Assembly: GCF_003129965.1 (NCBI RefSeq)
Contig: NZ_NRCJ01000013.1
Coordinates: 1-64,000, forward strand
Direction of reading: 5' to 3'
DNA from: Aggregatibacter kilianii
Lineage (GTDB): Bacteria > Pseudomonadota > Gammaproteobacteria > Enterobacterales > Pasteurellaceae
DNA length: 64,000 nucleotides
Below the pieces are notes generated by a model. It had not been told where the DNA came from and made no database searches. It saw only the letters and a list, made by a program, of their open reading frames with translations. This document shows positions 54,647 to 64,000 of the stretch, piece by piece (within the stretch, counting starts at the first letter, position 1; each line of letters starts with the position of its first letter). The position numbers were made by a program, and so were the translations under genes.

Positions 54647-56431
54647 TTAATGTGTTAACGCCCAAGTGCTGTCTGTTCGCAATTCCAAATGCTTCTCATG
54701 TAATGCCACCAGTGTCGAACGGTGTCCCACACTGATAATCGTGGTTTTCGGTAACTCACGGCGAATCAAACGATACATGGCATCTTCCAAGCCTTCGTCA
54801 AGGCTGGCGGTGGCTTCGTCTAAAAATGCCACTTTCGGTTTGTGTAGTAATAAGCGGGCGAAGGCAAGGCGTTGTTGTTCACCGAGGGATAAAATCCGAC
54901 TCCAGTCCTGTTCTTGCGCTAAACGATCCTGCAAATGGGCGAGTTGCACTTGTTGCAATATGTCATTCACTTTCACCAAATCCGCCTGCGTGGTGGAGTC
55001 TGGGTAATAGAGCGCGGTGAGTAAATCCCCTTGCGGCAGATAGGGGCGCTGTGAAAGGAACAGGCTGTTGTGTTGCGGGCAGAATACATTTCCTTGCGCA
55101 TAAGACCACAAGCCGGCGACGGTTCTTAATAAGGTGGTTTTGCCCACACCGGATTGTCCTTGAATCAGCAAGGAATCGCCCTGCGGCAGGGTGAGGTTGA
55201 GATCTTTAATAAGCGTTTTACCAAGAGGCGATTTCACACTTAGATGCTGAAAAATAACATCCGTCGGGTGGTCGGCAATGTGCGTTTTGCTTTCTTTTTG
55301 CGATGCTTCCACGCTGTATTGGAAACCGGTTAAACGGTCTAATGTGGCTTTATATTCGGCGAAATTGTCGTAAGTGTTACGGAAAAAGGAAAGATTGGAA
55401 TGCAATTTGCCGAACACTTGCAAGGTTTGCATTAAATCGCCCAGCTTAATTTGTTTTTCAAAATAGCGTCCCACCTGAATCAGTAACGGGAACACGACGG
55501 AAATCTGGCTTACCACCAAGTTAAATCCGGAAAATTTCAATGCTCGAAATACAATGTCCCACATATTGTTGATCACCGCGCGGAATTGTTTGTAGAGCTG
55601 GTTTTTTTCCACTTTTTCGCCGGCGTAGAATGCGATACTTTCGGCGTATTCTTTCACGCGGATTAAGGAATAACGGTAGTTCGCGTTTAACTTTTCGTTG
55701 GCGAAGTTGAGGCGGATCAACGGTTTCCCGAGCCAGAAGGCGATGAGTGTGGTGAAGATCACATAAGCAAACACCAAGAATACCATCATGTGCGGGATTT
55801 CGACACCCAATAAACTCATCGGTCCTGCCAAGCCCCAAAGCATGATGGTGTAGGAAATCATGGAGGTGACGGCGTCGATCACACCGGTGCTGAGGGAAAG
55901 GGTGGTTTTGACGTAAGATTGCACATCTTGTTGAATCCGTTGATCGGGGTTATCCAAATTGTGTCCGCTGTACTGACTTTTGTAATAAGCGCGGTTGCTC
56001 ATCCATTTTTCCAGCATTTCGCTGTTCAGCCATTCAATCCAGTTAATGGAAAAGCGTTGATTCAAATAATAGCTGATAAGCGCCGCTGTGACCGAGAAAC
56101 CGGCGATGAAACAGAATAGTACCATTTGTTCCCAAAACACCGGTTGGTTAAATTCCTGCAATGCGGTGTACATATTGTTGTACCAAACGGAGTGAACCAG
56201 GCTCAGGCGCACGCTGAATAAGGTTAAGGTCACGATCAGTGCGAAAAATAAGAGCGGTTTGATGCTGCGTTTCGGCGAAAGATAGCCGCCCGCGAACATC
56301 CAGAATTGTTTGCCCCAGTTGGTAAAACGTACCAATAAAAAGATACTGAAGCTGAAAACGACGGCGGTAATTGCCAGCGTTTTGGCAATCCAAAGTAACG
56401 AGGTAATAACTTCTTGAGTGTAATCCATCAT
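54647..56431 (-). CDS. yddA: SbmA/BacA-like ABC transporter with fused ATPase (YddA-like)
   Basis: This 594-residue half-transporter has an ABC_membrane_2 domain (about 1-330, six helices) related to SbmA/BacA peptide importers and eukaryotic ABCD proteins. It is fused to an ATPase domain with Walker A GQSGVGKTTLLRT, signature LSLGEQQRLAFARLLL and Walker B VAFLDEATASLDE. Substrate unknown; peptide or fatty-acyl compounds are suggested by relatives. The homologue in H. influenzae lies beside yidE, as here. Confidence 0.9.
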   Translation of the reverse strand: MMDYTQEVITSLLWIAKTLAITAVVFSFSIFLLVRFTNWGKQFWMFAGGYLSPKRSIKPLLFFALIVTLTLFSVRLSLVHSVWYNNMYTALQEFNQPVFWEQMVLFCFIAGFSVTAALISYYLNQRFSINWIEWLNSEMLEKWMSNRAYYKSQYSGHNLDNPDQRIQQDVQSYVKTTLSLSTGVIDAVTSMISYTIMLWGLAGPMSLLGVEIPHMMVFLVFAYVIFTTLIAFWLGKPLIRLNFANEKLNANYRYSLIRVKEYAESIAFYAGEKVEKNQLYKQFRAVINNMWDIVFRALKFSGFNLVVSQISVVFPLLIQVGRYFEKQIKLGDLMQTLQVFGKLHSNLSFFRNTYDNFAEYKATLDRLTGFQYSVEASQKESKTHIADHPTDVIFQHLSVKSPLGKTLIKDLNLTLPQGDSLLIQGQSGVGKTTLLRTVAGLWSYAQGNVFCPQHNSLFLSQRPYLPQGDLLTALYYPDSTTQADLVKVNDILQQVQLAHLQDRLAQEQDWSRILSLGEQQRLAFARLLLHKPKVAFLDEATASLDEGLEDAMYRLIRRELPKTTIISVGHRSTLVALHEKHLELRTDSTWALTH

Positions 56432-56586
56432 GTCATCCGATAAGCAAAAAAGTGCGGTTCATTTTAAAAACATTTTCTCATTAGGCAAGTAAAAATGTGA
56501 TGGAGTCGGCATTTTTTCGTTTTATTTCAGCAAGTGAAAAATCAACTTGTTATAATCTTTTTTAGTTAATTTTGTTTGAGGTAAAT

Positions 56587-58245
56587 ATGAGCGATATTGC
56601 AATAACGATCAGCCTGTTGGCGTTGGTTGCCGTGATCGGGCTGTGGATCGGACATTGGAAAATCAAAGGTGTCGGTTTCGGCGTGGGGGGCGTGCTATTC
56701 GGTGGGATCATCGTGGCGCATTTTACCAATGAATACGGGTTAAAACTGGATATGCACACGTTACATTTCGTGCAGGAATTCGGTTTGATCCTTTTTGTTT
56801 ATACTATCGGGATTCAGGTCGGTCCCGGCTTTTTCTCGTCATTACGCCGTTCAGGGTTAAAACTGAACGGTTTTGCATTTTTAATCGTGTTGCTTGGCGG
56901 GCTGACCGTGGTGTTAATTCACAAAATTGTTGGCGTACCGTTGGATATTATCTTGGGGATTTATTCCGGTGCGGTAACCAATACGCCGTCGCTCGGTGCG
57001 GGGCAACAGATTCTGAGCGAATTGGGCTTTGCCGACGCTAACACCACCATGGGGATGGCGTACGCCATGGCATATCCGTTCGGTATTTGTGGCATTTTGC
57101 TGTGTATGTGGCTGATTCGCCTCGCGTTTAAAGTGAAAGTGGATGAGGAAGAACGCAATTTCCAACACGAAAGCGGGCAGGATAAGGAATCCCTAGGATC
57201 CCTTAACGTGAAAGTCACCAATAAGAATCTGGACGGCTTGCGTTTAGTGGATATTCCGGGGTTTGAAGCGCATGATGTGGTCTGTTCCCGCTTGAAACGC
57301 GGCGACAACATCAGCGTGCCGAAAGCCGATACGGAAATTTTTCTGGATGACGTGTTGCATTTGGTGGGTGAAGTGCCGGCACTGAAAAAAATGCGTTTGG
57401 TTATCGGCGATGAACTGGATTTGCCGATTTCCAACATCAGCGGCGAAATTCGCGCCGAACGGGTGGTGGTGACCAGTGAAAAAGTGCTGGGTAAAAAAAT
57501 CAAATCTTTGGGCATTCATCAAAAATACGGCGTGGTGATTTCCCGTTTAAACCGTGCCGGGGTGGAATTGGTGCCGACCGCCAACACCAGCCTGCAATTC
57601 GGTGACGTGTTGCACATGGTAGGGCGTACCGACGTGTTAAATAACGCCATTTCCGTCATCGGTAACGCCGAACAAAAACTGCAACAGGTGCAAATGTTGC
57701 CGGTATTTATCGGGATCGGCTTGGGGGTGCTGTTAGGCTCCATTCCGTTTTACATTCCCGGCTTCCCGGTGGCGTTGAAACTCGGTTTGGCGGGAGGCCC
57801 GTTAGTGGTGGCATTGATTTTGGCGCGCATCGGTAGTGTCGGCAAACTCTATTGGTTCATGCCGCCGAGCGCCAACCTTGCCTTGCGTGAAATCGGTATC
57901 GTGCTGTTCCTTGCCGTGGTAGGGCTGAAATCCGGCGGCAGCTTCTTGGACACGTTGTTGAACGGTAACGGGTTGGAATGGATGGGCTATGGCGTGATTA
58001 TCACGTTGGTGCCGTTGCTGATCACCGGCATTGTCGCCCGTTTATACAGCAAACTGAATTATCTTTCTCTGTGCGGCGTGCTTGCCGGCTCTATGACCGA
58101 TCCGCCGGCGTTAGCTTTTGCCAATGCCATTAAAGAAGACAGCGGCGCGGCGGCATTGTCTTATGCCACGGTATATCCGCTCGCCATGTTCCTGCGGATT
58201 ATTTCGCCGCAATTATTGGCATTGCTGTTGTGGAGTTTTGCCTAG
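56587..58245 (+). CDS. yidE: YidE-like putative transporter (AAE family)
   Basis: This 552-residue membrane protein has two membrane halves, each starting with an Asp-Ala-exchanger duplication ([35 protein letters not shown]). They flank two cytoplasmic RCK/TrkA-C domains (about 200-375). Family members include aspartate:alanine exchangers; the substrate here is unknown. The ATG at 56587 has TTGAGG upstream. It is divergent from the ABC transporter gene. Confidence 0.9.
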   Translation: MSDIAITISLLALVAVIGLWIGHWKIKGVGFGVGGVLFGGIIVAHFTNEYGLKLDMHTLHFVQEFGLILFVYTIGIQVGPGFFSSLRRSGLKLNGFAFLIVLLGGLTVVLIHKIVGVPLDIILGIYSGAVTNTPSLGAGQQILSELGFADANTTMGMAYAMAYPFGICGILLCMWLIRLAFKVKVDEEERNFQHESGQDKESLGSLNVKVTNKNLDGLRLVDIPGFEAHDVVCSRLKRGDNISVPKADTEIFLDDVLHLVGEVPALKKMRLVIGDELDLPISNISGEIRAERVVVTSEKVLGKKIKSLGIHQKYGVVISRLNRAGVELVPTANTSLQFGDVLHMVGRTDVLNNAISVIGNAEQKLQQVQMLPVFIGIGLGVLLGSIPFYIPGFPVALKLGLAGGPLVVALILARIGSVGKLYWFMPPSANLALREIGIVLFLAVVGLKSGGSFLDTLLNGNGLEWMGYGVIITLVPLLITGIVARLYSKLNYLSLCGVLAGSMTDPPALAFANAIKEDSGAAALSYATVYPLAMFLRIISPQLLALLLWSFA

Positions 58246-58264
58246 TCAAAAACGTGATGAAAAC

Positions 58265-58320
58265 CGACCGCACTTTTATGCGACGACACATTCCGTCGTG
58301 TAAAGTGCGGTCGTTTTTTT
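58265..58320 (+). terminator. Paired-uptake-sequence terminator after yidE
   Basis: CGACCGCACTTT (58265-58276) pairs with AAAGTGCGGTCG (58302-58313). An inner hairpin CGACGACAC/GTCGTG fills the loop, and TTTTTTT follows. Confidence 0.85.
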
Positions 58321-58402
58321 GACTGTTTCCGAATGTTTGCTTCACAGACTAGGCAAGATCCATTAGAATGAGCCGATTTTTGTTAACACAAAAGGAAAAA
58401 AT

Positions 58403-59116
58403 ATGAGCAAACCGATTTATAAAAGAATTCTGTTAAAACTCAGTGGTGAAGCCTTACAAGGCGACGAAGGATTCGGTATCGATCCTTCCATTTTGGATAG
58501 AATGGCGTTAGAAATTAAGGAGCTCATCGAAATGGGCGTAGAGGTGGGCGTTGTGCTCGGCGGCGGCAATTTATTCCGTGGCGCCAAACTCGCCAAAGCC
58601 GGTATGAACCGCGTTGTGGGCGACCACATGGGAATGCTGGCGACCGTCATGAACGGCTTGGCTATGCGTGATGCGCTACACCGCGCTGATGTGAACGCCA
58701 AGTTAATGTCCGCCTTCCAGTTAAACGGCATTTGCGACACTTATAACTGGTCCGAAGCCATCAAAATGTTACGCGAAAAACGCGTCGTCATCTTCTCTGC
58801 CGGCACCGGCAGCCCGTTCTTCACCACCGACTCCGCCGCCTGTTTACGCGGCATTGAAATTGAAGCGGACGTGGTGTTAAAAGCCACCAAAGTGGACGGC
58901 GTATATGACTGCGACCCGGCAAAAAACGCCAATGCTAAACTGTATAAAAACTTAACTTACGCGGAAGTCATCGACAAAGAGTTGCAAGTGATGGACCTTG
59001 CCGCCTTCACCCTTGCCCGAGACCACGGCATGCCGATTCGCGTGTTCAACATGGGCAAACCGGGCGCATTACGCCAAGTTATCCTCGGCACCGACGAAGG
59101 CACCACGATTTGTTAA
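58403..59116 (+). CDS. pyrH: Uridylate kinase
   Basis: This 237-residue amino-acid-kinase-fold enzyme makes UDP from UMP and senses GTP and UTP. Family motifs: [31 protein letters not shown] and the C-terminal [22 protein letters not shown]. The ribosome site is AAAGGAAAAA. It opens the pyrH-frr-dxr-uppS-cdsA-rseP region. Confidence 0.97.
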   Translation: MSKPIYKRILLKLSGEALQGDEGFGIDPSILDRMALEIKELIEMGVEVGVVLGGGNLFRGAKLAKAGMNRVVGDHMGMLATVMNGLAMRDALHRADVNAKLMSAFQLNGICDTYNWSEAIKMLREKRVVIFSAGTGSPFFTTDSAACLRGIEIEADVVLKATKVDGVYDCDPAKNANAKLYKNLTYAEVIDKELQVMDLAAFTLARDHGMPIRVFNMGKPGALRQVILGTDEGTTIC

Positions 59117-59139
59117 GTTGAACTTAGTAAAAAAGAAAA

Positions 59140-59167
59140 ACGGTAGAAATCATTTCTACCGTTTTTT
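59140..59167 (+). terminator. Terminator after pyrH
   Basis: ACGGTAGAAAT and ATTTCTACCGT form an 11-bp stem with a single-base loop and TTTTT. It separates pyrH from frr, which are cotranscribed in many relatives. Confidence 0.85.
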
Positions 59168-59181
59168 GTGTTTATAAAAAT

Positions 59182-60039
59182 TTATCGATTAGGGTAAAGT
59201 ATTTGTGGAGGCTGTAATAAACAACTTTTATCGGTTAGCATATCGCAAGCCGTTGCACATAAGCCTTCAACGACTGTCCGACAATTGCTTCCACCTTTCG
59301 CTTCACATTGTTCAATGACATCTTGGTTCGCGTACTTTTTATTCAGTCCAAAACCGAGTACATCAAAGTAAGAACCGTTACGCATCCCAATGCCACTTGA
59401 TAAACAAACATTACTATAAGAGATGACGGCATTACAACCGGTATTACCTTCATCACGACATTGTTTTAAGGCATCTTCTTCAGCATCTTTTTGAGAAGTA
59501 TGCGCTTTACTGGATTCCCACATCATTTTTTTATTATCCGGTGAGCCGGCAATGCTCATCCATAAACTTTGTCTTCCGAAATGCGAGGTAAGTTTATTGT
59601 CATCATTAAGCACTCCATCCAGATCTTGGCAGCTAAATTCTTTATCAATGTCACCAAACCATGTATCAGAACGGTGTGATGTTATTTTCCCGTCAAGATC
59701 GGTGAAAATATAGCTCCAAAGGTACTTGCCTGTGTATTGGCGTTCTTTTTTGACATAGATTGTAGTACCGCCATAACTGTTATAACTACGTCCTACTTCC
59801 CGATCAACTATTTGGGAGGATGGTTTCGCAAAACCATAAATGATAAATGGTTTGTCATTATCCTTACACATTTTTTCAGTTGTCGGTGTAAGACCTTCAC
59901 TAGCCAGGTATTCGTTGATATGTTTACCTGACCAATATAATGTTGTGCCCGGATGAACATAAGTTGCACAACCCAATAATAATGTAGCTGAACCCAATAC
60001 TGCGCTTAGACGCAAAGTGTGTTTTTTCCAGAAAGACAT
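59182..60039 (-). CDS. Lipoprotein with DUF4189-like domain, reversed between pyrH and frr
   Basis: This 285-residue protein has a signal peptide ending in lipobox TLLLGC (Cys24). The C-terminal third has an AL-x-x-C-x5-G-x2-C pattern (DALKQCRDEGNTGCNAVISYSNVCLSSG), repeated as VIEQCEAKGGSNCRTVVEGLCATAC. That resembles DUF4189, a cysteine-rich domain of unknown function. About ten cysteines suggest periplasmic disulfides. The gene is on the opposite strand to its neighbours and interrupts the usual pyrH-frr adjacency. Function unknown. Confidence 0.72.
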   Translation of the reverse strand: MSFWKKHTLRLSAVLGSATLLLGCATYVHPGTTLYWSGKHINEYLASEGLTPTTEKMCKDNDKPFIIYGFAKPSSQIVDREVGRSYNSYGGTTIYVKKERQYTGKYLWSYIFTDLDGKITSHRSDTWFGDIDKEFSCQDLDGVLNDDNKLTSHFGRQSLWMSIAGSPDNKKMMWESSKAHTSQKDAEEDALKQCRDEGNTGCNAVISYSNVCLSSGIGMRNGSYFDVLGFGLNKKYANQDVIEQCEAKGGSNCRTVVEGLCATACDMLTDKSCLLQPPQILYPNR

Positions 60040-60194
60040 AGTAAATCCCTAAGTTATTGAATCGGCTAATTGTATTTTAAAGCCATAGTTATCACAACAG
60101 GGAAACCATATTTCAAAAATAAAAGATTCAAAATTTTACAAAAATCCAGTAAAATCACGCCGTTTTATCTTTATTTACTGAAAAGGAAAGTTGA

Positions 60195-60752
60195 ATGATT
60201 AATCAAATTAGACAAGATGCCGAAGAACGTATGGAAAAAAGCCTGGAAGCATTAAAAGGGCACATTGCGAAAATCCGTACCGGCCGTGCGCAGCCAAGTT
60301 TGTTGGATGCGATTCAAGTGGATTATTACGGTTCTGCAACACCGTTGCGTCAATTGGCGAATGTAGTGGCGGAAGATGCGCGCACCTTGGCGGTGACCGT
60401 GTTCGATCGTTCTCTGATTCAAGCGGTGGAAAAAGCCATTTTAACGTCTGATTTGGGTTTAAATCCGTCTTCTGCCGGCACGACTATTCGTGTGCCGCTT
60501 CCACCGTTAACGGAAGAGCGCCGTCGTGATTTAATCAAAATCGTGAAAGCGGAAGGCGAGCAGGGCAAAGTGGCGATTCGTAACGTACGCCGTGATGCGA
60601 ACGATAAAATCAAAGCGTTGTTAAAAGACAAAGAAATCAGCGAAAACGATCAGCACAAAGCGGAAGACGTGATCCAAAAATTAACCGACGGCTTCATCAA
60701 AAAAGTGGATGAGGTGTTGGCGGACAAAGAAAAAGAATTGCTTGATTTCTAA
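60195..60752 (+). CDS. frr: Ribosome recycling factor
   Basis: This 185-residue three-helix-bundle protein splits post-termination ribosomes with EF-G. Family blocks: [26 protein letters not shown] and the C-terminal [16 protein letters not shown]. It has its own promoter region (60040-60190), divergent from the lipoprotein gene. The ribosome site is AAAGGAAAG. Confidence 0.97.
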   Translation: MINQIRQDAEERMEKSLEALKGHIAKIRTGRAQPSLLDAIQVDYYGSATPLRQLANVVAEDARTLAVTVFDRSLIQAVEKAILTSDLGLNPSSAGTTIRVPLPPLTEERRRDLIKIVKAEGEQGKVAIRNVRRDANDKIKALLKDKEISENDQHKAEDVIQKLTDGFIKKVDEVLADKEKELLDF

Positions 60753-60849
60753 TATTGAAAATCGCTAAACACGGACGCAGTGGTTTACTGCGTCTTTTCG
60801 TATGCGGGCGTGATTGCCCGCTGAACCTGCAAAGTGCGGTCGGAATTTT

Positions 60850-62055
60850 ATGCAAAATAAACAAAAAGTCGTGATTCTCGGTGCGACGGGCTCTATCGGC
60901 AACAGCACCCTTTCGGTGATTGAACACAACCCGGAAAAATATGAGGCGTTCGCCTTGGTGGGCGGTTCCAATGCGGCGGCGATGTTTGAAAAATGCCTGA
61001 AATTCCGACCGCACTTTGTTGCTTTAGCGGATGAAAGTGCGGCGAAAATTTTGCGTGAAAAATTGGCGGCACATCAGCTTCCGACGCAAGTGTTGGCAGG
61101 GCAGCAAGCTATTTGCGAATTGAGCGCACACCCTGATGCGGATATGGTGATGGCGGCGATTGTGGGGGCGGCAGGGCTATTGCCGACCTTGTCTGCGGTG
61201 AAAGCGGGCAAAAAAGTCTTGCTGGCAAATAAAGAAGCGTTGGTCACTTGCGGTCAGATTTTTATTGATGCGGTGAAACAGCATGGTGCGCAATTATTGC
61301 CGGTGGACAGCGAACATAACGCCATTTTCCAATCCTTGCCGCCGCAGGCGCAACAACACATCGGCTTTTGTCCGCTGGCGGATTTGGGTATTAGCAAAAT
61401 CGTGCTGACCGGCTCCGGCGGGCCGTTCCGTTATACGGACTTAAGCGAGTTCGACGGCATTACGCCGGAACAGGCGGTGGCACATCCGAATTGGTCTATG
61501 GGCAAGAAAATTTCCGTGGATTCCGCCACTATGATGAACAAGGGGTTGGAATATATCGAAGCGCGCTGGCTGTTCAATGCGTCCGCCGACGAAATGGAAG
61601 TCATCATTCACCCGCAGTCGATTATCCATTCTATGGTGCGTTATATTGACGGCAGCGTCATCGCGCAAATGGGCAATCCGGATATGCGCACGCCTATCTC
61701 GGAAACCATGGCGTATCCGCACCGCACTTTTTCCGGCGTGGCACCCTTGGATTTTTATCAATTAAACGGGCTGACGTTTTTAGCGCCGGATTATCAACGT
61801 TATCCTTGCTTGAAACTCGCTATTGATGCTTTTGCCGCAGGGCAATACGCCACCACGGCAATGAACGCCGCCAATGAAGTTGCGGTGCAGGCGTTCTTAG
61901 ATCGTCAAATTAAATTTACCGACATCGCCAAACTTAATCAGGCGGTGGTGGAACAAATTCAGTCGCAACAAATCAAACAGATTGATGATGTGTTGGATGT
62001 GGATCGTGCGGCGCGTGAATGCGCGCACAATCAACTGGCGCATTGGTCACATTGA
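60850..62055 (+). CDS. dxr: 1-deoxy-D-xylulose 5-phosphate reductoisomerase
   Basis: This 401-residue NADPH-dependent enzyme makes MEP, the committed isoprenoid step of the non-mevalonate pathway. Motifs: NADPH loop [15 protein letters not shown]; catalytic region [56 protein letters not shown]. The ATG at 60850 matches the family N-terminus. An uptake core lies just upstream at 60832, and others lie in the coding region. Confidence 0.97.
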   Translation: MQNKQKVVILGATGSIGNSTLSVIEHNPEKYEAFALVGGSNAAAMFEKCLKFRPHFVALADESAAKILREKLAAHQLPTQVLAGQQAICELSAHPDADMVMAAIVGAAGLLPTLSAVKAGKKVLLANKEALVTCGQIFIDAVKQHGAQLLPVDSEHNAIFQSLPPQAQQHIGFCPLADLGISKIVLTGSGGPFRYTDLSEFDGITPEQAVAHPNWSMGKKISVDSATMMNKGLEYIEARWLFNASADEMEVIIHPQSIIHSMVRYIDGSVIAQMGNPDMRTPISETMAYPHRTFSGVAPLDFYQLNGLTFLAPDYQRYPCLKLAIDAFAAGQYATTAMNAANEVAVQAFLDRQIKFTDIAKLNQAVVEQIQSQQIKQIDDVLDVDRAARECAHNQLAHWSH

Positions 62056-62077
62056 TATTTTGAGCTGAGAAAGGATA

Positions 62078-62797
62078 ATGACAGAACTGGATCCGAAGAA
62101 TATTCCGCAACATGTCGCCATTATTATGGACGGCAACGGGCGCTGGGCGAAACAACAAGGCAAAATGCGTATTTTCGGGCATAAAAACGGCGTTGCCGCA
62201 GTGCGTGAAGCGGTATCTTATGCACGCAAAATCGGCGTGAAATACTTAACCTTGTATGCCTTTAGCAGCGAAAACTGGAATCGCCCGGAGCAGGAAGTCA
62301 GCGCGCTGATGAATTTATTTATGCAGGCGTTGGATTTTGAAGTGAAAAAACTGCATAAAAATAATATTCGATTAAAAATTCTAGGGAATACCTCCAGATT
62401 TAGCGAAAGTTTGCAGGAAAAAATTAAGAAGGCGGAAAAATTAACGGAAAATAATACCGCACTTACCTTAAATATTGCGGCAAATTACGGCGGACGTTGG
62501 GACATTGTGCAGGCGGCACAACAGTTGGCGCAAAAAGTGCAGGAGGGTCAACTTGTTGTGGCGGACATTGATGAAACCTTGTTACAACAACATTTGGTGA
62601 CGCAGGACGAGCCGGAAGTGGATTTGCTTATTCGTACCAGTGGCGAGCAGCGTATTAGTAACTTCCTGTTGTGGCAAACCGCCTATGCCGAATTTTATTT
62701 TTCCGATGTGCTTTGGCCGGATTTTAACGAGGCCGAGTTTCATCAGGCGATTGTATCTTATCAACAACGTCATCGTCGTTTCGGCGGGACGGAATAA
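62078..62797 (+). CDS. uppS: Undecaprenyl diphosphate synthase
   Basis: This 239-residue cis-prenyltransferase makes the C55 carrier for wall and lipopolysaccharide synthesis. Catalytic Asp lies in [25 protein letters not shown]; the conserved [25 protein letters not shown] is present. It lies 22 bases after dxr, so the isoprenoid product feeds the next enzyme of the same operon. Confidence 0.96.
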   Translation: MTELDPKNIPQHVAIIMDGNGRWAKQQGKMRIFGHKNGVAAVREAVSYARKIGVKYLTLYAFSSENWNRPEQEVSALMNLFMQALDFEVKKLHKNNIRLKILGNTSRFSESLQEKIKKAEKLTENNTALTLNIAANYGGRWDIVQAAQQLAQKVQEGQLVVADIDETLLQQHLVTQDEPEVDLLIRTSGEQRISNFLLWQTAYAEFYFSDVLWPDFNEAEFHQAIVSYQQRHRRFGGTE

Positions 62798-62811
62798 CAG
62801 AGGAATGTATT

Positions 62812-63681
62812 GTGCTTAAACAACGGGTTTTATCGGCGATTGTACTCATTGCCATTGTCTTCGCCGCGTTATTTTTATTCTCACCTTATTACTTTGCTTT
62901 GGCATTGGGCGCAGTTGTGGTGTTAGGCATTTGGGAATGGACGCAATTTTTTAATTTCAAACAACCTGTCTTTTGGCGTTATGCGATCAGCGTGTTAAGT
63001 GCGGTGTTTTTGTTCCTCTGGATTTATGACGAAGGCAATTATCTGGATGCCGGTCGGGTATTTGAAAATTATGCACAACCGATTTTATTGGGCGCCGTGA
63101 TTTGGTGGTTAGTCGCGTTATCCTTTGTGGTTTCTTATCCGAAAAGCAGCAACCTCTGGGCGAAACATTCCGTACTGCAATTTTTCTTCGCATTCTTTAC
63201 CTTGATTCCGTTTTTCATCGGCGTGTTATTACTCCGTTTAGACAATTATGTGGCGCAACCGTATCATGGCATCATGTTGCTGTTGTATGTGTTTATTCTG
63301 GTTTGGGTGGCGGATTCGGGCGCCTATTTTGTCGGTCGTAAATTCGGTAAACATAAACTGGCGCCGAAAGTGTCACCGGGTAAATCCTGGCAGGGTGCCA
63401 TCGGCGGTTTGGTGATGGCGGGTATCGTGTCGGCAATTTTCGTGAATGTGGCGCAACAAAACCTGATTAAAGATGTTTCACCCGTAGCATTTATTGCGCT
63501 GTCCGTGGTGACTGTCGCGGTTTCCATTTTAGGCGATTTGACGGAGAGTATGTTCAAACGCCAAAGCGGGATTAAAGACAGTAGCAACCTGATCCCGGGC
63601 CATGGCGGCATTTTGGATCGTATTGACAGTTTAACTGCCGCCGTACCGTTCTTTGCGTATTTCTATTTCTTTGTGTTGTAG
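62812..63681 (+). CDS. cdsA: Phosphatidate cytidylyltransferase
   Basis: This 289-residue membrane enzyme makes CDP-diacylglycerol from CTP and phosphatidate. The family signature is complete: [12 protein letters not shown] and [34 protein letters not shown]. About eight membrane helices. The start is a GTG at 62812 with AGAGGAATG upstream. It lies 14 bases after uppS and supplies phospholipid synthesis downstream of PlsB. Confidence 0.95.
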   Translation: MLKQRVLSAIVLIAIVFAALFLFSPYYFALALGAVVVLGIWEWTQFFNFKQPVFWRYAISVLSAVFLFLWIYDEGNYLDAGRVFENYAQPILLGAVIWWLVALSFVVSYPKSSNLWAKHSVLQFFFAFFTLIPFFIGVLLLRLDNYVAQPYHGIMLLLYVFILVWVADSGAYFVGRKFGKHKLAPKVSPGKSWQGAIGGLVMAGIVSAIFVNVAQQNLIKDVSPVAFIALSVVTVAVSILGDLTESMFKRQSGIKDSSNLIPGHGGILDRIDSLTAAVPFFAYFYFFVL

Positions 63682-63689
63682 GATCGACG

Positions 63690-64000
63690 ATGTCATTTTT
63701 GTGGTCAACAGTTTCATTTCTGATTGTTATTGCCGTCTTGGTGGCGGTACACGAGTACGGGCACTTTTGGGCGGCAAGAAAGTGCGGTGTAAAAGTCCAT
63801 CGTTTTTCTATCGGTTTCGGCAAAGTCATTTGGGCGCGTACCGATAAAAAGGGGACGGAGTTTGCCGTGTCCGCGATTCCCCTCGGCGGTTATGTGAAAA
63901 TGTTGGACGGGCGGAATGAAGAGATTCCGCCTGAACTGGCGTCGCAAGCCTTTGATAATAAAACCGTCGCGCAGCGTGCGTTCATTATCGCCGCAGGGCC
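63690..64000 (+). CDS. rseP: Site-2 protease RseP (partial, cut by window end)
   Basis: The first 103 residues of this intramembrane metalloprotease are visible. It cleaves anti-sigma-E RseA and signal-peptide remnants. The zinc-binding HEYGH motif sits in the first membrane helix ([23 protein letters not shown]), and [28 protein letters not shown] follows, as in E. coli RseP. It starts 8 bases after cdsA. An uptake core (63780) is part of the codons for RKCGV. Confidence 0.95.
   Translation, partial: MSFLWSTVSFLIVIAVLVAVHEYGHFWAARKCGVKVHRFSIGFGKVIWARTDKKGTEFAVSAIPLGGYVKMLDGRNEEIPPELASQAFDNKTVAQRAFIIAAG

Overview
The window is a Pasteurellaceae chromosome segment, most likely Aggregatibacter or a close Haemophilus relative. 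The evidence is the Haemophilus-type DNA-uptake core AAGTGCGGT/ACCGCACTT scattered through genes and terminators, moderate GC, an H. influenzae-like protein D (glpQ), and gene blocks in H. influenzae or E. coli order (ksgA-apaH, tonB-exbD-exbB, mreBCD, pyrH...rseP). The species is inferred; no rRNA gene or other marker settles it.

Positions 1-20360 are transposable (Mu-like) prophage DNA. The left part (73-8886, 'element A') has a leftward lysis/packaging block (holin, lytic transglycosylase, Rz/Rz1, gp25-gp28-like proteins, terminase). It ends in a portal gene cut after 56 codons by what looks like an IS200/IS605-type end (1-72). Element A then has a few middle genes and a rightward block (5'-truncated trimeric autotransporter, two small genes, gemA, mor). 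The right part (8892-20360, 'element B') carries the early region: repressor, early promoter, ner, MuA- and MuB-like transposition genes, gam, a second promoter that repeats the early one, a full-length trimeric autotransporter, small genes, gemA and mor. Both elements end in a matching 98-bp tail finishing in TCA (8886 and 20360), and they diverge right after it. The simplest reading is one Mu-like prophage inserted into a second, related one. Element A has also lost its repressor-to-adhesin segment.

Positions 20358-27286 hold an HI_0552-type gene whose 3' end abuts the prophage, an acetyltransferase, apaH, ksgA, surA and pyrR, a copper chaperone, hflD and purB. Next are tonB-exbD-exbB, a CNNM/CBS transporter, ypjD, ffh, a lipoprotein, plsB and lexA with two SOS boxes. 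These are followed by rpsF-priB-rpsR-rplI, dprA with a competence-type CRP-S site, mreBCD, rnr-rlmB, glpT-glpQ with a CRP site, and the leuABCD operon with a leader peptide and attenuator. The right end has a SbmA/BacA-like ABC transporter, yidE, pyrH, a reversed lipoprotein gene, frr-dxr-uppS-cdsA and the start of rseP.

The most notable signals are these: an adhesin that belongs to the phage and sits behind a copy of the phage early promoter/operator; the nested prophage structure with a common phage terminus; a motif shared by the repressor C-terminus and the N-terminus of the adjacent membrane protein; and several families of intergenic inverted repeats, three of them inside or beside the leu operon. 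I saw no rRNA genes, tRNA genes or CRISPR arrays.
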